A stretch of DNA of 64,000 nt, from assembly GCF_026686735.1 (NCBI RefSeq), contig NZ_CP113432.1:2232001-2296000 (forward strand), in the 5' to 3' direction. The notes below the pieces were generated by a model. It did not search any database and had not been told where the DNA came from. It worked only from the letters and a program-made list of their open reading frames with translations. The number at the start of each line of letters is the position of its first letter. Position 1 is the first letter of the stretch. The translations under genes and the position numbers were made by a program. Source of the DNA: Pseudomonas triclosanedens (GTDB lineage: Bacteria; Pseudomonadota; Gammaproteobacteria; Pseudomonadales; Pseudomonadaceae). Positions 51,097-59,297 of this stretch are shown piece after piece.

Positions 51097-51901
51097 ACCC
51101 CAGTGCAAATGCTCGCGCCGGGCGAGAAGAAAACCCATCGGGCTTACGTGTGGGCCTACAGCACCACCCCCTTTGCTGATCTCAGGGCGGTGGTGTACGA
51201 CTTCAGCCCCAGTCGTGCGGGCGAACATGCGCGCCACTTCCTTGGTCAGTGGAATGGCAAGCTGGTCTGCGACGACTTCGCGGGCTACAAGGCCAGCTTC
51301 GAGCAGGGCATCACCGAAATTGGCTGCATGGCTCACGCCCGCCGCAAGTTCTTCGATCTTCACGCGGCGAACAAAAGCCAGTTGGCCGAACAGGCACTGC
51401 ACTCAATTGCCGGCCTGTACGAAATCGAACGGCAAGCGCGCGACTTGAGCGATGAAGATCGCTGGCGAATACGGCAGGAAAAAGCGGCTCCCATCCTCGC
51501 CACACTGTATGCCTGGATGCTCGCCCAGCGCGACCTCGTGCCCGAGGGCTCGGCCATCGCCAAAGCCCTGGATTACAGCCTCAAACGCTGGGCAGCGCTG
51601 ACGCGCTACCTGAATGACGGCGCTGTGCCTATCGACAACAATTGGGTCGAGAACCAGATCCGGCCGTGGGCACTGGGGCGCTCGAACTGGCTGTTTGCCG
51701 GCTCACTGCGCAGCGGCAAGCGGGCGGCGGCGATCATGAGTTTGATCCAGTCGGCGCGGATGAATGGGCATGATCCGTATGCCTATTTGAAAGATGTGCT
51801 GACGCGGTTGCCGACGCAGCGGGCGAGTGAGATCGAGCAATTGCTGCCGCATCGGTGGGGCCTGCCTAACCCACGCTAGCTGAGTTGGGCAGACGCTTAA
51901 C
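51097..51901 (+). pseudogene. IS66-family transposase (TnpC) remnant
   Basis: The open frame 51103-51879 (258 residues) is the C-terminal half of an IS66 TnpC transposase: YVWAYSTTPFADLRAVVYDF, VCDDFAGYKASFEQGITEIGCMAHARRKFFDL, and IDNNWVENQIRPWALGRSNWLFAGS with the catalytic Glu. The N-terminal half, tnpA and tnpB are missing at the IS21 junction. The element appears to end near 51901 in a sequence reading GTTAAGCGTCTGCC on the minus strand, a plausible IS66 terminal repeat. It is immobile. Confidence 0.85.
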
Positions 51902-51942
51902 AGTGCGGAATAGGATGCATCCCGTGGAACAAGCGTGAGGGC

Positions 51943-52482
51943 TTAGCGAGGCGATGTGCCCATGTGCTGCTGATGCTGCATCATCTGATCCATCATCATC
52001 TGCTGCATGCCCATGTACCTGTCCATCATGTACTGATGCTGCCTCATCTGCTCAGGTGTCATCTGGGAGTAGTGACCTCCCATTTGACCCCAGCCCATCA
52101 TGTGACCATCTCCCATCATCTGGCCGTTGCCCATCATGTGGCCGCCCATCATGTGGCCGCCCATCATGCCGCCCGCGCAACACCCCATCATCCCGCCATC
52201 CCACATCCCATTCATCATGTGCATGCCTTGTTGCATCATGGCTTGGTGCTCTTGCATCAGCTTCTGACGCTGTGCTGGTTCGGTGGCCTTCTGAATTTGG
52301 CTCATTTGCTCCTGCATTCTTTTGAGGTTTTCTTGTGCCTTTGCCATCTCCTGGTCGAATTGCTCAACGCTCATCGGTTGCTGTTGGGCCGGTTTAGCAG
52401 CGGTAGAGTCCTGCTGCGCGGAGGCTAACGCGGGAAAAAGCGCTGCCGCTAAAGCGAAGGCGGCGAGTCGGGATGCTTTCAT
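51943..52482 (-). CDS. Methionine/histidine-rich periplasmic protein
   Basis: 179 residues with a signal peptide (MKASRLAAFALAAALFPALA). A helical segment follows (PMSVEQFDQEMAKAQENLKRM, residues ~35-80), then a strongly repetitive C-terminal half of Met, His and Gly (MMGGHMMGG, MMGDGHMMGWG, MMMDQMMQHQQHM). Such repeats chelate Cu(I) or other soft metals, so a periplasmic metal-buffering role is likely but inferred. ATG at 52482 with AAGGAAC upstream. It diverges from the CDF exporter gene, so the pair may be a small metal-resistance unit. Confidence 0.78.
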   Translation of the reverse strand: MKASRLAAFALAAALFPALASAQQDSTAAKPAQQQPMSVEQFDQEMAKAQENLKRMQEQMSQIQKATEPAQRQKLMQEHQAMMQQGMHMMNGMWDGGMMGCCAGGMMGGHMMGGHMMGNGQMMGDGHMMGWGQMGGHYSQMTPEQMRQHQYMMDRYMGMQQMMMDQMMQHQQHMGTSPR

Positions 52483-52576
52483 CTTCTGTTCCTTGCAGCT
52501 GGTGGTTGATCGAGGGTGAGTCACTGCCTTCCAATATAGTCCTCGGTTCTGGGCATAACCTGATTGGGATCAATGG

Positions 52577-52607
52577 TTGACCCTGTACCTGTTACAGGGT
52601 GTATTCA
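52577..52607 (+). promoter_or_regulatory. MerR-type promoter/operator of the CDF exporter
   Basis: -35 TTGACC at 52577-52582 and -10 TATTCA at 52602-52607 are separated by 19 bp. The spacer holds a perfect dyad, ACCCTGTA and TACAGGGT with five bases between (52580-52600). An over-long spacer with a central dyad is the hallmark of promoters untwisted by MerR-family activators such as CadR, PbrR and ZntR. No suitable MerR gene is in the window. Confidence 0.82.
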
Positions 52608-52636
52608 GGCTGCCTACTGGTGAGGAGGTGAGGGAG

Positions 52637-53527
52637 ATGAGTTGTGACAAGGCTTGTGGTTGTGCGAATGGCGCTGCACCGTCGAATCAGGTGTCCACCC
52701 CAAGCAATGGGGCTGCGTGGGTCAGTGAGTTTTCTGTACCCAAGATGGACTGTCCTTCTGAAGAGCGCATGATTCGCTTGGCCTTGGAGGGGCGGGAAGG
52801 TATCGAGTCGTTATCCTTTGATCTCAGTCAGCGGCGTGTTCACGTATATCACTCGGGGGCGATAGATCTGCACGCTAACAAGCTCGACTCCTTGGGGTTG
52901 GGCTCGATCCTGATAGGGACTCGGGCTTGTGCAGCAGACGAGGTCGCGCAGAGGGGGCAGGCTGACGTCCAGGAGGCCTTAGGCGAGTCCAGGGTGCTTA
53001 AAGCCTTGTTGGCTATCAACGCTCTTATGTTTGTGGCCGAGCTGGCTCTTGGGGTTATTGCTGAGTCCGCAGGCTTGATTGCGGATTCGCTGGATATGTT
53101 CGCAGATGCCGCTGTCTATGGCCTTGCCTTCTATGCCGTTGGGCGGAGCAAGGGGCTACAGCTTAAGGCCGCGCATTTGTCGGGCTTTCTACAAATAGCG
53201 CTCGCGTTGGGCGTTTTACTGGAAGTTGTGCGCAGATTTATCTTCGGCAGTGAACCTGAGTCGCTGTTGATGATGGGGGTTGGCTTAGTTGCCCTTGTTG
53301 CCAATGTTGGCTGCTTGCTATTGATAGCAAGGCACCGGGATGGCGGGGCTCATATGCGGGCAAGCTGGATATTTTCAGCAAACGATGTATTAGCCAACCT
53401 TGGGGTGATTGTTGCTGGCTTGCTGGTGATGATTACAGGTTCTCCCTATCCAGACCTGATCATTGGTTTTGCTGTAGGGCTGCTTGTCCTCAACGGCGGG
53501 CGGCAAATTCTTGCCATGAAGGATTGA
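52637..53527 (+). CDS. Cation diffusion facilitator metal exporter with N-terminal HMA-like domain
   Basis: 296 residues. A Cys-rich N-terminal tail (MSCDKACGCANG) precedes an HMA-like domain (EFSVPKMDCPSEERMIRLAL) and a CDF membrane domain with about six transmembrane helices. The CDF metal-site helices read ADSLDMFADAAVYG and FSANDVLANLGVIV, with Asp/Asn where CzcD has His/Asp. It is likely to export Zn, Cd or Pb from the cytoplasm; the ion is inferred. The ATG at 52637 has GAGGTGAGGGAG upstream and follows a MerR-type promoter. Confidence 0.85.
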   Translation: MSCDKACGCANGAAPSNQVSTPSNGAAWVSEFSVPKMDCPSEERMIRLALEGREGIESLSFDLSQRRVHVYHSGAIDLHANKLDSLGLGSILIGTRACAADEVAQRGQADVQEALGESRVLKALLAINALMFVAELALGVIAESAGLIADSLDMFADAAVYGLAFYAVGRSKGLQLKAAHLSGFLQIALALGVLLEVVRRFIFGSEPESLLMMGVGLVALVANVGCLLLIARHRDGGAHMRASWIFSANDVLANLGVIVAGLLVMITGSPYPDLIIGFAVGLLVLNGGRQILAMKD

Positions 53528-53840
53528 TGACCATGCTCAATAAGGGCTATCGCGTCCGATTAAGAAAACGCGGACACCGTCGGCCTTAATGCTGGAGTTC
53601 GGAAGGTGACTTGGCTGGACGCTTACCAATGACGCACCTGCCACACGTGTCGTTAGTGACGACATATGAGCGTAACGTGTACTCGAAATGTGCTTTTTGC
53701 GACACGTTGCTTCACGGTTTTTGCAGTCAGCAAATAGGCATATCGCTCGCCCATCCGGCGAGCATAGTGCGGGAGTTGCTGAGGTAGTGGTAGGTCAGGG
53801 GGAGGCGGGGCTACTCACTTCAGGGAAACTGATGGCCCCG
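53528..53840. other. Intergenic stretch without a recognisable gene
   Basis: About 310 bp between the convergent CDF and SRAP-like genes. A short hairpin (CTCGCC-CATC-CGGCGAG near 53747-53764) is visible. I see no open frame with family features. Confidence 0.5.
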
Positions 53841-54272
53841 CTACTGGGCTGTATTGCGTAGATTTGTATGCAGTCGCGGCCACCGGTCATGTGCCCAGGC
53901 ATAGCCCTCGGGCGAGGTGGTGGTCACTACATACACCCGCCGCTCTATGCCTGTCTCCAGCAATAGCCCCTCTATAGTCTGACCTGGCCCCAGGTCGAAC
54001 CAATGCGACACTCGCTCGGCATCTTTTTCCATGAACCGTTCCGCCAGGATGCTTACCGTTCGCGGTTGGTAGCGTGCCCACTTGCCGGCTGTGATTGAGT
54101 CGTGCCGTGCCCAGCCGGTGGTGGGTAGGTGGCCAGGTTCTTCGCGTCGTCGGCCCCAGAGCACCCACTCGGTGGTACCGTCTGCCTGCAGCACGGGCAA
54201 GGCGGCCTTGGGGTTGGGAAAGTAGATCTTCCACACCTGGTCGGCCACGCGGGCCTGCACACCACCACACAT
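53841..54272 (-). CDS. Divergent SRAP (SOS response-associated peptidase, YedK/HMCES)-like protein
   Basis: 143 residues, shorter than YedK (about 220). It starts MCGG, placing Cys at position 2 as in the SRAP catalytic site. It has NPKAALPVLQADG then EWVLWGRR where SRAP has N-x-AP...PV and WG, and ends near AWAHDRWPRLH, which aligns with the conserved HDRMP active-site His. The middle Asn-Ala-Arg-x-Glu motif is not found. SRAP proteins crosslink to abasic sites in single-stranded DNA. It lies divergent to the rsmN-like/umuDC genes, which fits a DNA-damage role. GAGGAGT precedes the start. Confidence 0.6.
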   Translation of the reverse strand: MCGGVQARVADQVWKIYFPNPKAALPVLQADGTTEWVLWGRRREEPGHLPTTGWARHDSITAGKWARYQPRTVSILAERFMEKDAERVSHWFDLGPGQTIEGLLLETGIERRVYVVTTTSPEGYAWAHDRWPRLHTNLRNTAQ

Positions 54273-54364
54273 TCTTGACTCCTCGCGCTTTCGCGCCGTT
54301 TGTCATGTTCTAGACTGCCGGAGCAGGACGCACATTCCCTACCCAGCGGAAAAGGAGTTCCATC

Positions 54365-54604
54365 ATGGGCAATCTATGTCTTACCCGGCGTGCCGGCGAA
54401 CAGATCCGGCTTACCATCGATCCTGCCGTAGATACCGACAAGCTGCTGCGTCTGCTGCTGCGCGACGGTATTACCGTGCAGATGTTGGAGGTGGATCATG
54501 GCAAGGTGCGCCTGGCTATCGAGGCACCCAACCAGGTGAAGATCCTGCGTGCCGAGCTGGTGAACGACTGGCCAACTGTCGGCGGGGTGATACTGGCGGA
54601 TTGA
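54365..54604 (+). CDS. CsrA-family RNA-binding regulator, RsmN/RsmF-like
   Basis: 79 residues. It begins MGNLCLTRRAGEQIRL like CsrA strand 1-2, but has an inserted helix (DTDKLLRLLLRDG, about residues 23-35) before ITVQMLEVDHGKVRLAIEAPNQVKILRAELV. An inserted helix between strands 2 and 3 is the hallmark of Pseudomonas RsmN/RsmF rather than RsmA. The RNA-contact Arg in KVRLAIEAP is kept. It would bind GGA motifs and repress translation. AAAGGAG precedes the ATG. It sits on mobile DNA just ahead of an SOS operon, so it may retune host Gac/Rsm control. Confidence 0.8.
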   Translation: MGNLCLTRRAGEQIRLTIDPAVDTDKLLRLLLRDGITVQMLEVDHGKVRLAIEAPNQVKILRAELVNDWPTVGGVILAD

Positions 54605-54627
54605 CCGAATTGGGCTCTTCTCGAATA

Positions 54628-54643
54628 CTGTATGCATAAACAG
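54628..54643 (+). promoter_or_regulatory. LexA box (SOS box) upstream of umuDC
   Basis: CTGTATGCATAAACAG fits CTG-N10-CAG, 20 bases before the umuD-like start. It predicts repression by LexA and induction by DNA damage. Confidence 0.85.
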
Positions 54644-54663
54644 TATTTTGCGGAAGTGCCCAG

Positions 54664-55101
54664 ATGTCCCTTTCCATCCTTGCCCGCGGTGCTCGCCTGC
54701 GTGAGCGCCTACTCTCCGACGCCGCAGACCTTCGTATCACCGGCTTCCAGTCGCCCGCCGAGGACGAGAAGGAAGAGGGGCTTTCCCTCGACCGCCTCAC
54801 CGGCCTGGGCGCGCCGCATATCTGGGGTGTGCAGGTGCTGGATGACACTCTGATCGGGTTCGGTATTTTTCCGGGTGACCGCTTGATCGTTAACCGTGCT
54901 GCCGGCCACCTGGAGGGCAGGCTGGTGGTGGTTGATCTGGGAGGCGAGGGCTACCGCGTGCGGCTGGTGGCGCGGGATCTGTTCGGCGGTCTGTGGCTGA
55001 GGGCTGCCGATCCGGCGGTGCCGGATGTGCAGCTGGATGGTGAAGAGCCTATCGAGGTGTGGGGCGTGGTGAGCTGGGTGGTCAGCCACGTTGCGCCATG
55101 A
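54664..55101 (+). CDS. UmuD-like protein with altered catalytic dyad
   Basis: 145 residues with an S24/LexA-type C-terminal domain. Where UmuD reads GDSMIxxGIxxGD, this reads DDTLIGFGIFPGD; the catalytic Ser is aligned with Thr. Where UmuD has the Lys of VKKL, this has YRVRLV, so the Lys appears to be Arg. Self-cleavage may therefore be absent or altered. It is behind a LexA box and coupled by ATGA to umuC, so a polymerase-V accessory role is still likely. The ribosome site is weak (GGAAG). Confidence 0.75.
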   Translation: MSLSILARGARLRERLLSDAADLRITGFQSPAEDEKEEGLSLDRLTGLGAPHIWGVQVLDDTLIGFGIFPGDRLIVNRAAGHLEGRLVVVDLGGEGYRVRLVARDLFGGLWLRAADPAVPDVQLDGEEPIEVWGVVSWVVSHVAP

Positions 55102-56372
55102 ACGGTACCGGGCGCGTGTTCGCGCTAATCGACTGCAATTCCTTCTACTGCAGCTGCGAGCGTATCTGCCAGCCGGAGCTGAAGCGCCGGCCGTTGGTAG
55201 TGCTTTCGAACAACGACGGCTGCGTGATCGCCCGATCGGCGGAGGCCAAGGTGCTGGGCATTGGCATGGGCGCCGCCTACTACCAGGTGCGCGAGCAAAT
55301 GCGCCGGCATGGTGTGGTGGCGCGCTCCAGCAACTACACCCTGTATGCCGACATCAGCAACCGCGTGATGCGGGTTATGGCCGAGGAACTGGCCGGCATT
55401 GAGGTGTATTCCATCGATGAGGCCTGGGGCGACATGACCGGCATCGCCGATATCGAGGCACACGGCCGGCACATCCGGCAGCGCCTAGCGCGTGAGATTG
55501 GCATGCCGGTGGGGGTCGGAGTCAGCACCACCAAAACCCTGGCGAAGTTGGCCAATTGGGCCGCGAAGAAGTGGAAGGGCACCGGCGGTGTGCTCGATCT
55601 GACCTCCCCGGCCCGGCAGGAGAAGCTGCTGCGCATAGCACCTGTAAGCGAGGTGTGGGGCGTTGGCCATCGCTCGGCGGCCAAGTTGGCGGCGCTAAAT
55701 ATCACCACCGCGTGGGATCTGGCCCAGTTCGATATCGGTACGCTGCGCCAAACCTTCGGCGTGACCATGGAGCGCACTGCGCGCGAGCTGGGTGGCATCA
55801 GTTGCATCGGCTTCAACGAGGGGCCAGCACCAAAAGAGGCCATCTGCTCAAGCAAGATGTTCGGCGTGCGCCAGACGGAGCTGGCGCCGATTCGCGAGGC
55901 GCTGGCCGCCTACGTGAGCCGGGCGGCGGAGAAGTTGCGTAGCCAGACCTCGTTGTGCAGCACCATCCAGGTAGGCCTACAAACCCAGCTGGCAGACCTT
56001 AGGGGGCCGCGCTACGCCAATGCAGTTACCCTGGCACTGCCAGCGCCGACAGACGACACACGTGAGATCCTGGCGCTCGCCCAGCAAGGGCTGACGCAGA
56101 TATATCGCCCCGGCTACCCATATTCGAAATGCTCCATCCTGCTGATGGGCCTAAGCCGGCGCGGCGAGCTGACGCCAGACCTGTTCTCGCCGGCGCCACG
56201 CCGCGGAGCTGAGCGGCTGATGGCGGTGGTCGACCAAATCAATCAGAAGGAAGGACGAGGCACCGTGCGTATCGGCAGCGTGCCTGCTGCACCGGCCTGG
56301 GCTATGCGCAGAGAAATGCTCAGCCAGCGCTACACGACGCGCTGGGAAGAGGTGATTGGGGTACGTGGATAG
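55098..56372 (+). CDS. umuC: Y-family DNA polymerase V catalytic subunit UmuC
   Basis: 424 residues: ALIDCNSFYCSCERICQPEL (first catalytic Asp), YSIDEAWGDMTG (second catalytic acidic pair in the SIDEA motif), the helix-hairpin-helix EVWGVGHRSAAKLAALNI, and the little-finger domain with FNEGPAPKEAICSSKMFG. It performs error-prone lesion bypass. It is in one SOS transcript with the umuD-like gene (ATGA overlap at 55098). Confidence 0.93.
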   Translation: MNGTGRVFALIDCNSFYCSCERICQPELKRRPLVVLSNNDGCVIARSAEAKVLGIGMGAAYYQVREQMRRHGVVARSSNYTLYADISNRVMRVMAEELAGIEVYSIDEAWGDMTGIADIEAHGRHIRQRLAREIGMPVGVGVSTTKTLAKLANWAAKKWKGTGGVLDLTSPARQEKLLRIAPVSEVWGVGHRSAAKLAALNITTAWDLAQFDIGTLRQTFGVTMERTARELGGISCIGFNEGPAPKEAICSSKMFGVRQTELAPIREALAAYVSRAAEKLRSQTSLCSTIQVGLQTQLADLRGPRYANAVTLALPAPTDDTREILALAQQGLTQIYRPGYPYSKCSILLMGLSRRGELTPDLFSPAPRRGAERLMAVVDQINQKEGRGTVRIGSVPAAPAWAMRREMLSQRYTTRWEEVIGVRG

Positions 56373-56464
56373 TTGAAATTTGGTGTCTGCCCTCGGTCAT
56401 ATACGGTCTTCCGCCAGTGACTGTTTCCGCCAGAGGCACTGCTTTCTCTGCGTATTACCTCACC

Positions 56465-56845
56465 TCACGACTGCGCGGTTGGCCGAGGCTCGTGTACGTA
56501 CAGATCAGAACGCTCATCGATTTTTCCAAGTCGGACTAGACGTGCAGCAATCCCACCCTTGCTGCGCTCGTGAGCTATCGACATCTGTTCGATTGAAGCG
56601 CCGCTTTCAAACTCGGCGATCAGACGCTGCTCTTCGTCGACAGTCCACGGTTTTCCTGCTTGCCCACCGGAGCTGGGTTTCTGAAGTTTGACTGGACCAG
56701 TGTCGAGAGCTTGTGCAGCCAAGAACAGTGCCCTTATCACGTCAGGTGAGTTCACCACATGATTTCCAGGCAAAATTTCGCCGGTGACGGGATCTACGCC
56801 GTTGGCGAGGAGCTCGAGAATACGCTTGGCTTCCTTCGGTGACAC
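56465..56845 (-). CDS. Hypothetical protein with SANT/HTH-like C-terminus
   Basis: 126 residues. The N-terminal part (AKRILELLANGVDPVTGEILPGN) leads to a C-terminal segment WTVDEEQRLIAEFESGASIEQMSIAHERSKGGIAARLVRLGKI, which has the Trp and helix spacing of a small Myb/SANT-like or resolvase-type helix-turn-helix. A DNA-binding role is inferred. It uses a GTG start at 56845 with AGGAGG eight bases upstream. From memory, similar proteins are common on ICEs and plasmids. Confidence 0.68.
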   Translation of the reverse strand: MSPKEAKRILELLANGVDPVTGEILPGNHVVNSPDVIRALFLAAQALDTGPVKLQKPSSGGQAGKPWTVDEEQRLIAEFESGASIEQMSIAHERSKGGIAARLVRLGKIDERSDLYVHEPRPTAQS

Positions 56846-56921
56846 GTGAAAGGCCTCCTCCGAGGTTTAAGGTTTGGATGTTTGGGGTGGCCAGCGATGT
56901 CTGTATGCGTAGAGCTCAAGG

Positions 56922-58166
56922 CTAACCTTTCTGCCACAGCTGGTTCATGGGGACTGCAAAGGCGTTCGGTATATCCGCTAACGGGAGGGTGCTGGTGCCT
57001 GTGTACAGCAGGATGCCGCCCTGCCAGCTACGGCCAGCCTGCTCGGCCAATCGTGCCAGCCCGCGAGCGTCGCGTCCCTGTATGGAGGCGGACTTTTTCA
57101 CTTCCACCCCCCAGAGGCGGTCTTCCTGCTCAATGACCAGATCCACTTCGAGCTGATCCTTGTCGCGGTAATGGGAGAAGCGCAGTTCGCTGTCACACCA
57201 GCCGGACTGGCAGATCAGTTGCTGTACGACAAAGCTCTCTAGCATCCCGCCAAAGGCGTTGTCGGGCTTGTTCCAATCGGCTGCCTTCAGGCCAGTGAGT
57301 GCGCTACCCAGGCCTGAGTCGATGATGTGGATCTTGGGGGCCTTGATCAGTCGTTTGGCTGCATTGCGGTGCCATGCCGGCAGCGTGCGTACCAGGAACA
57401 ACCGCTCCAGCACTGACAGGTAGCGACTGATAGTGTCGCGCTGCAGACCGATGTCCTGCATCAGATTGCTGATGTTGATTAGGTTGCCGGTGCGCAGGGC
57501 GATGAGTTGGAGCAGGCGCAGTAGCTCATCTCCGTCGCGGATGTTGGCGATGTCCTGCACATCTCGCTGAATGATGGCATTCAGGTATTGGCGGTACCAC
57601 TGGCGTGCACGCGCCTCCGTTCTGGTGTTTGGTTCGGGGTAGCCGCCGCCTACGACTGCTTCGGCAATGCCGGCAACAGGGGGCTGGACGCCCGTGATGG
57701 CGGGTTTGATCTGGTTGGCCAGCAGGGCTTCCAGGAGCGAGAAGTCGCTGTGGTGTTTTTCCTGCTCCGACAGCGGGTTGAGATAGATCACCTCCATCCG
57801 TCCTGCGAGCGACTCCTGTACGTTGGGCAACAGCAGCAGATTGGCCGACCCGGTCAGAATGAAGCGACCAGGGCGACGATCATTGTCGACCGAGAGTTTG
57901 ATCGCTGTCAGCAACTCGGGAACGCGTTGTACTTCATCGAGTATCACCCGGTCCGGAAGGCCTGCCACAAAACCCAGTGGGTCATAGCGGGCGGCAGCCA
58001 GCATTGTGTTGTCGTCGAAGGAAACGTAGGTGCGTCCTGGCTCCAGCTGGCGAGCTAGGGTGGTTTTGCCGACCTGGCGTGGGCCAAGGATGCACACGAC
58101 AGGCGTGTCGCTGAGGGCATCGAGCACCTGTTGCTGCAGATAACGAGGGTGAAGGGTCGTAGTCAC
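56922..58166 (-). CDS. AAA ATPase with DUF4143 domain
   Basis: 414 residues. The AAA_14 domain has Walker A LGPRQVGKTTLARQL and Walker B RVILDEVQRVPELL, followed by sensor FILTGSANLLLLPNV. The C-terminal DUF4143 region carries VDLVIEQEDRLWGVEVKKSAS, a PD-(D/E)XK-like nuclease pattern. The cellular role of this widespread family is unclear; it is common on mobile DNA. A GTG at 58166 with CAGGTAG upstream is preferred to a TTG at 58193. Confidence 0.85.
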   Translation of the reverse strand: MTTTLHPRYLQQQVLDALSDTPVVCILGPRQVGKTTLARQLEPGRTYVSFDDNTMLAAARYDPLGFVAGLPDRVILDEVQRVPELLTAIKLSVDNDRRPGRFILTGSANLLLLPNVQESLAGRMEVIYLNPLSEQEKHHSDFSLLEALLANQIKPAITGVQPPVAGIAEAVVGGGYPEPNTRTEARARQWYRQYLNAIIQRDVQDIANIRDGDELLRLLQLIALRTGNLINISNLMQDIGLQRDTISRYLSVLERLFLVRTLPAWHRNAAKRLIKAPKIHIIDSGLGSALTGLKAADWNKPDNAFGGMLESFVVQQLICQSGWCDSELRFSHYRDKDQLEVDLVIEQEDRLWGVEVKKSASIQGRDARGLARLAEQAGRSWQGGILLYTGTSTLPLADIPNAFAVPMNQLWQKG

Positions 58167-58408
58167 AGGGCTACCTGATCGGTATGGGTTCAATGGGCGC
58201 AGTGTAGGATCGGTGCTTTTGACCGTCTACCTTCATGGTTGTTGATCGACTATTTTAATATTTATATTCCGTCCAAATTAATGATTCGACTGCGTCTATC
58301 TTTTATTTTCGCGGTTTGGGTTCGATGTGGTGGGGCTTCAGTAGGGCCTTTCTGCTGTGCTCATTGAGTGCATTCCCCGCCGGGGTGATGAGCGCCCAAA
58401 GGGGACGG

Positions 58409-58992
58409 CTAGCCCCATAAGTTGTTGCAGATCCGCTTTACGGCGGCGTCGGCTGCTCGACGATCAAATAGGTCGGGATCGAACGTACCTCCCGCCCACT
58501 CAAGTGAGCGGCGGCCTTCTTCACTGCTTGGCTGCTGGATGCTGTCCAGGAAGTGCTGATAGCCCGGCACTCCGCCGACATCCTCAGGTGGGCAGGCGCG
58601 GGCGCCATCGAGTACCTCGCACCAGCTGCCTGTGAAGTCGCTGAGCTCAATGGCCTCCACAGCAATCACGTGCTGCCAGCTATCACCGAAGTCGTAGAGA
58701 TAGCGCAGGCGGTCCGCTTCTTTCAACACGCGTCGCAGTTTGGTTTTGCGGTCATCCAGCGCGTCGTCATGCATGTCCATGAATTCAGCATCCAACGGCA
58801 TGAAGCGCCTGATGCCATCGCTGCGACGTCGTGCAGATGGCTGCTATGCCAGCCAAAGGCAGCTTGGATGAAATGGTGCAGCTTGCGCAGCGTGCAGTCG
58901 CCGGTCACGCGGAGGCGCCGCCATATCGGTGGGTTGAAGTGAAGCGGTTCCAGTTGGATATGCAGGGTGTACAGCAAGGGTTGGGTGGCCAT
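58409..58992 (-). pseudogene. Plasmid pRiA4b ORF-3-like protein, frameshifted
   Basis: Two overlapping frames make one protein of this family. The first (58992 downward) reads MATQPLLYTLHIQLEPLHFN through PPIWRRLRVTGDCTLRKLHHFIQAAFGWHSSHLHD. The second resumes with MPLDAEFMDMHDDALDDR, RYLYDFGDSWQHVIAVEAIE and ends LFDRRAADAAVKRICNNLWG. The shift lies near 58800-58835, just after the HLH motif. Everything else is intact, so the loss is recent or a sequencing error. Confidence 0.8.
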
Positions 58993-59007
58993 GTGAATTG
59001 CGTCAGT

Positions 59008-59297
59008 TCAGTTGTGCTGCCAGGGTTGTAGACCATCTAGAGGGCGTGCACGATCTTCAGGGTTGCATAGCTGATGCCGATTCTTCGCAGCAACTTGGTG
59101 CTGGCATGTAGAGTGGTCTACTGGAAGATCTGGCCTTTGCCCGTCAGCAGAATTTTGCTTGGCTCCCTGGATATTGATCTCCAGGTGAGGATCGCTGCCC
59201 TGGCCGATGATCGTCATGCTCTTGTTGGCAAAGTCTTCCAGCAAGAGAAGAGGGCTTGCGACATCTCATGCACTTCAATTTTGTTAAGGCTGTTCAT
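59008..59297 (-). pseudogene. Small frameshifted gene of unknown function
   Basis: From an ATG at 59297 (GGGAG nine bases upstream, overlapping the end of the 59284-60132 gene) the frame reads MNSLNKIEVHEMSQALFS and then stops early. One base deletion in TCTTCTCTTG near 59250 would join it to LLEDFANKSMTIIGQGSDPHLEINIQGAK. Together they would make a ~96-residue protein. I do not recognise it. The start overlap suggests it was the last gene of the AlpA-YfjI transcript. Confidence 0.45.

Noticed and set aside
51964..52428. A His/Leu-rich plus-strand frame opposite the Met/His-rich gene
   Set aside because: Its composition is the complement of the Met/His repeats; no start signal.
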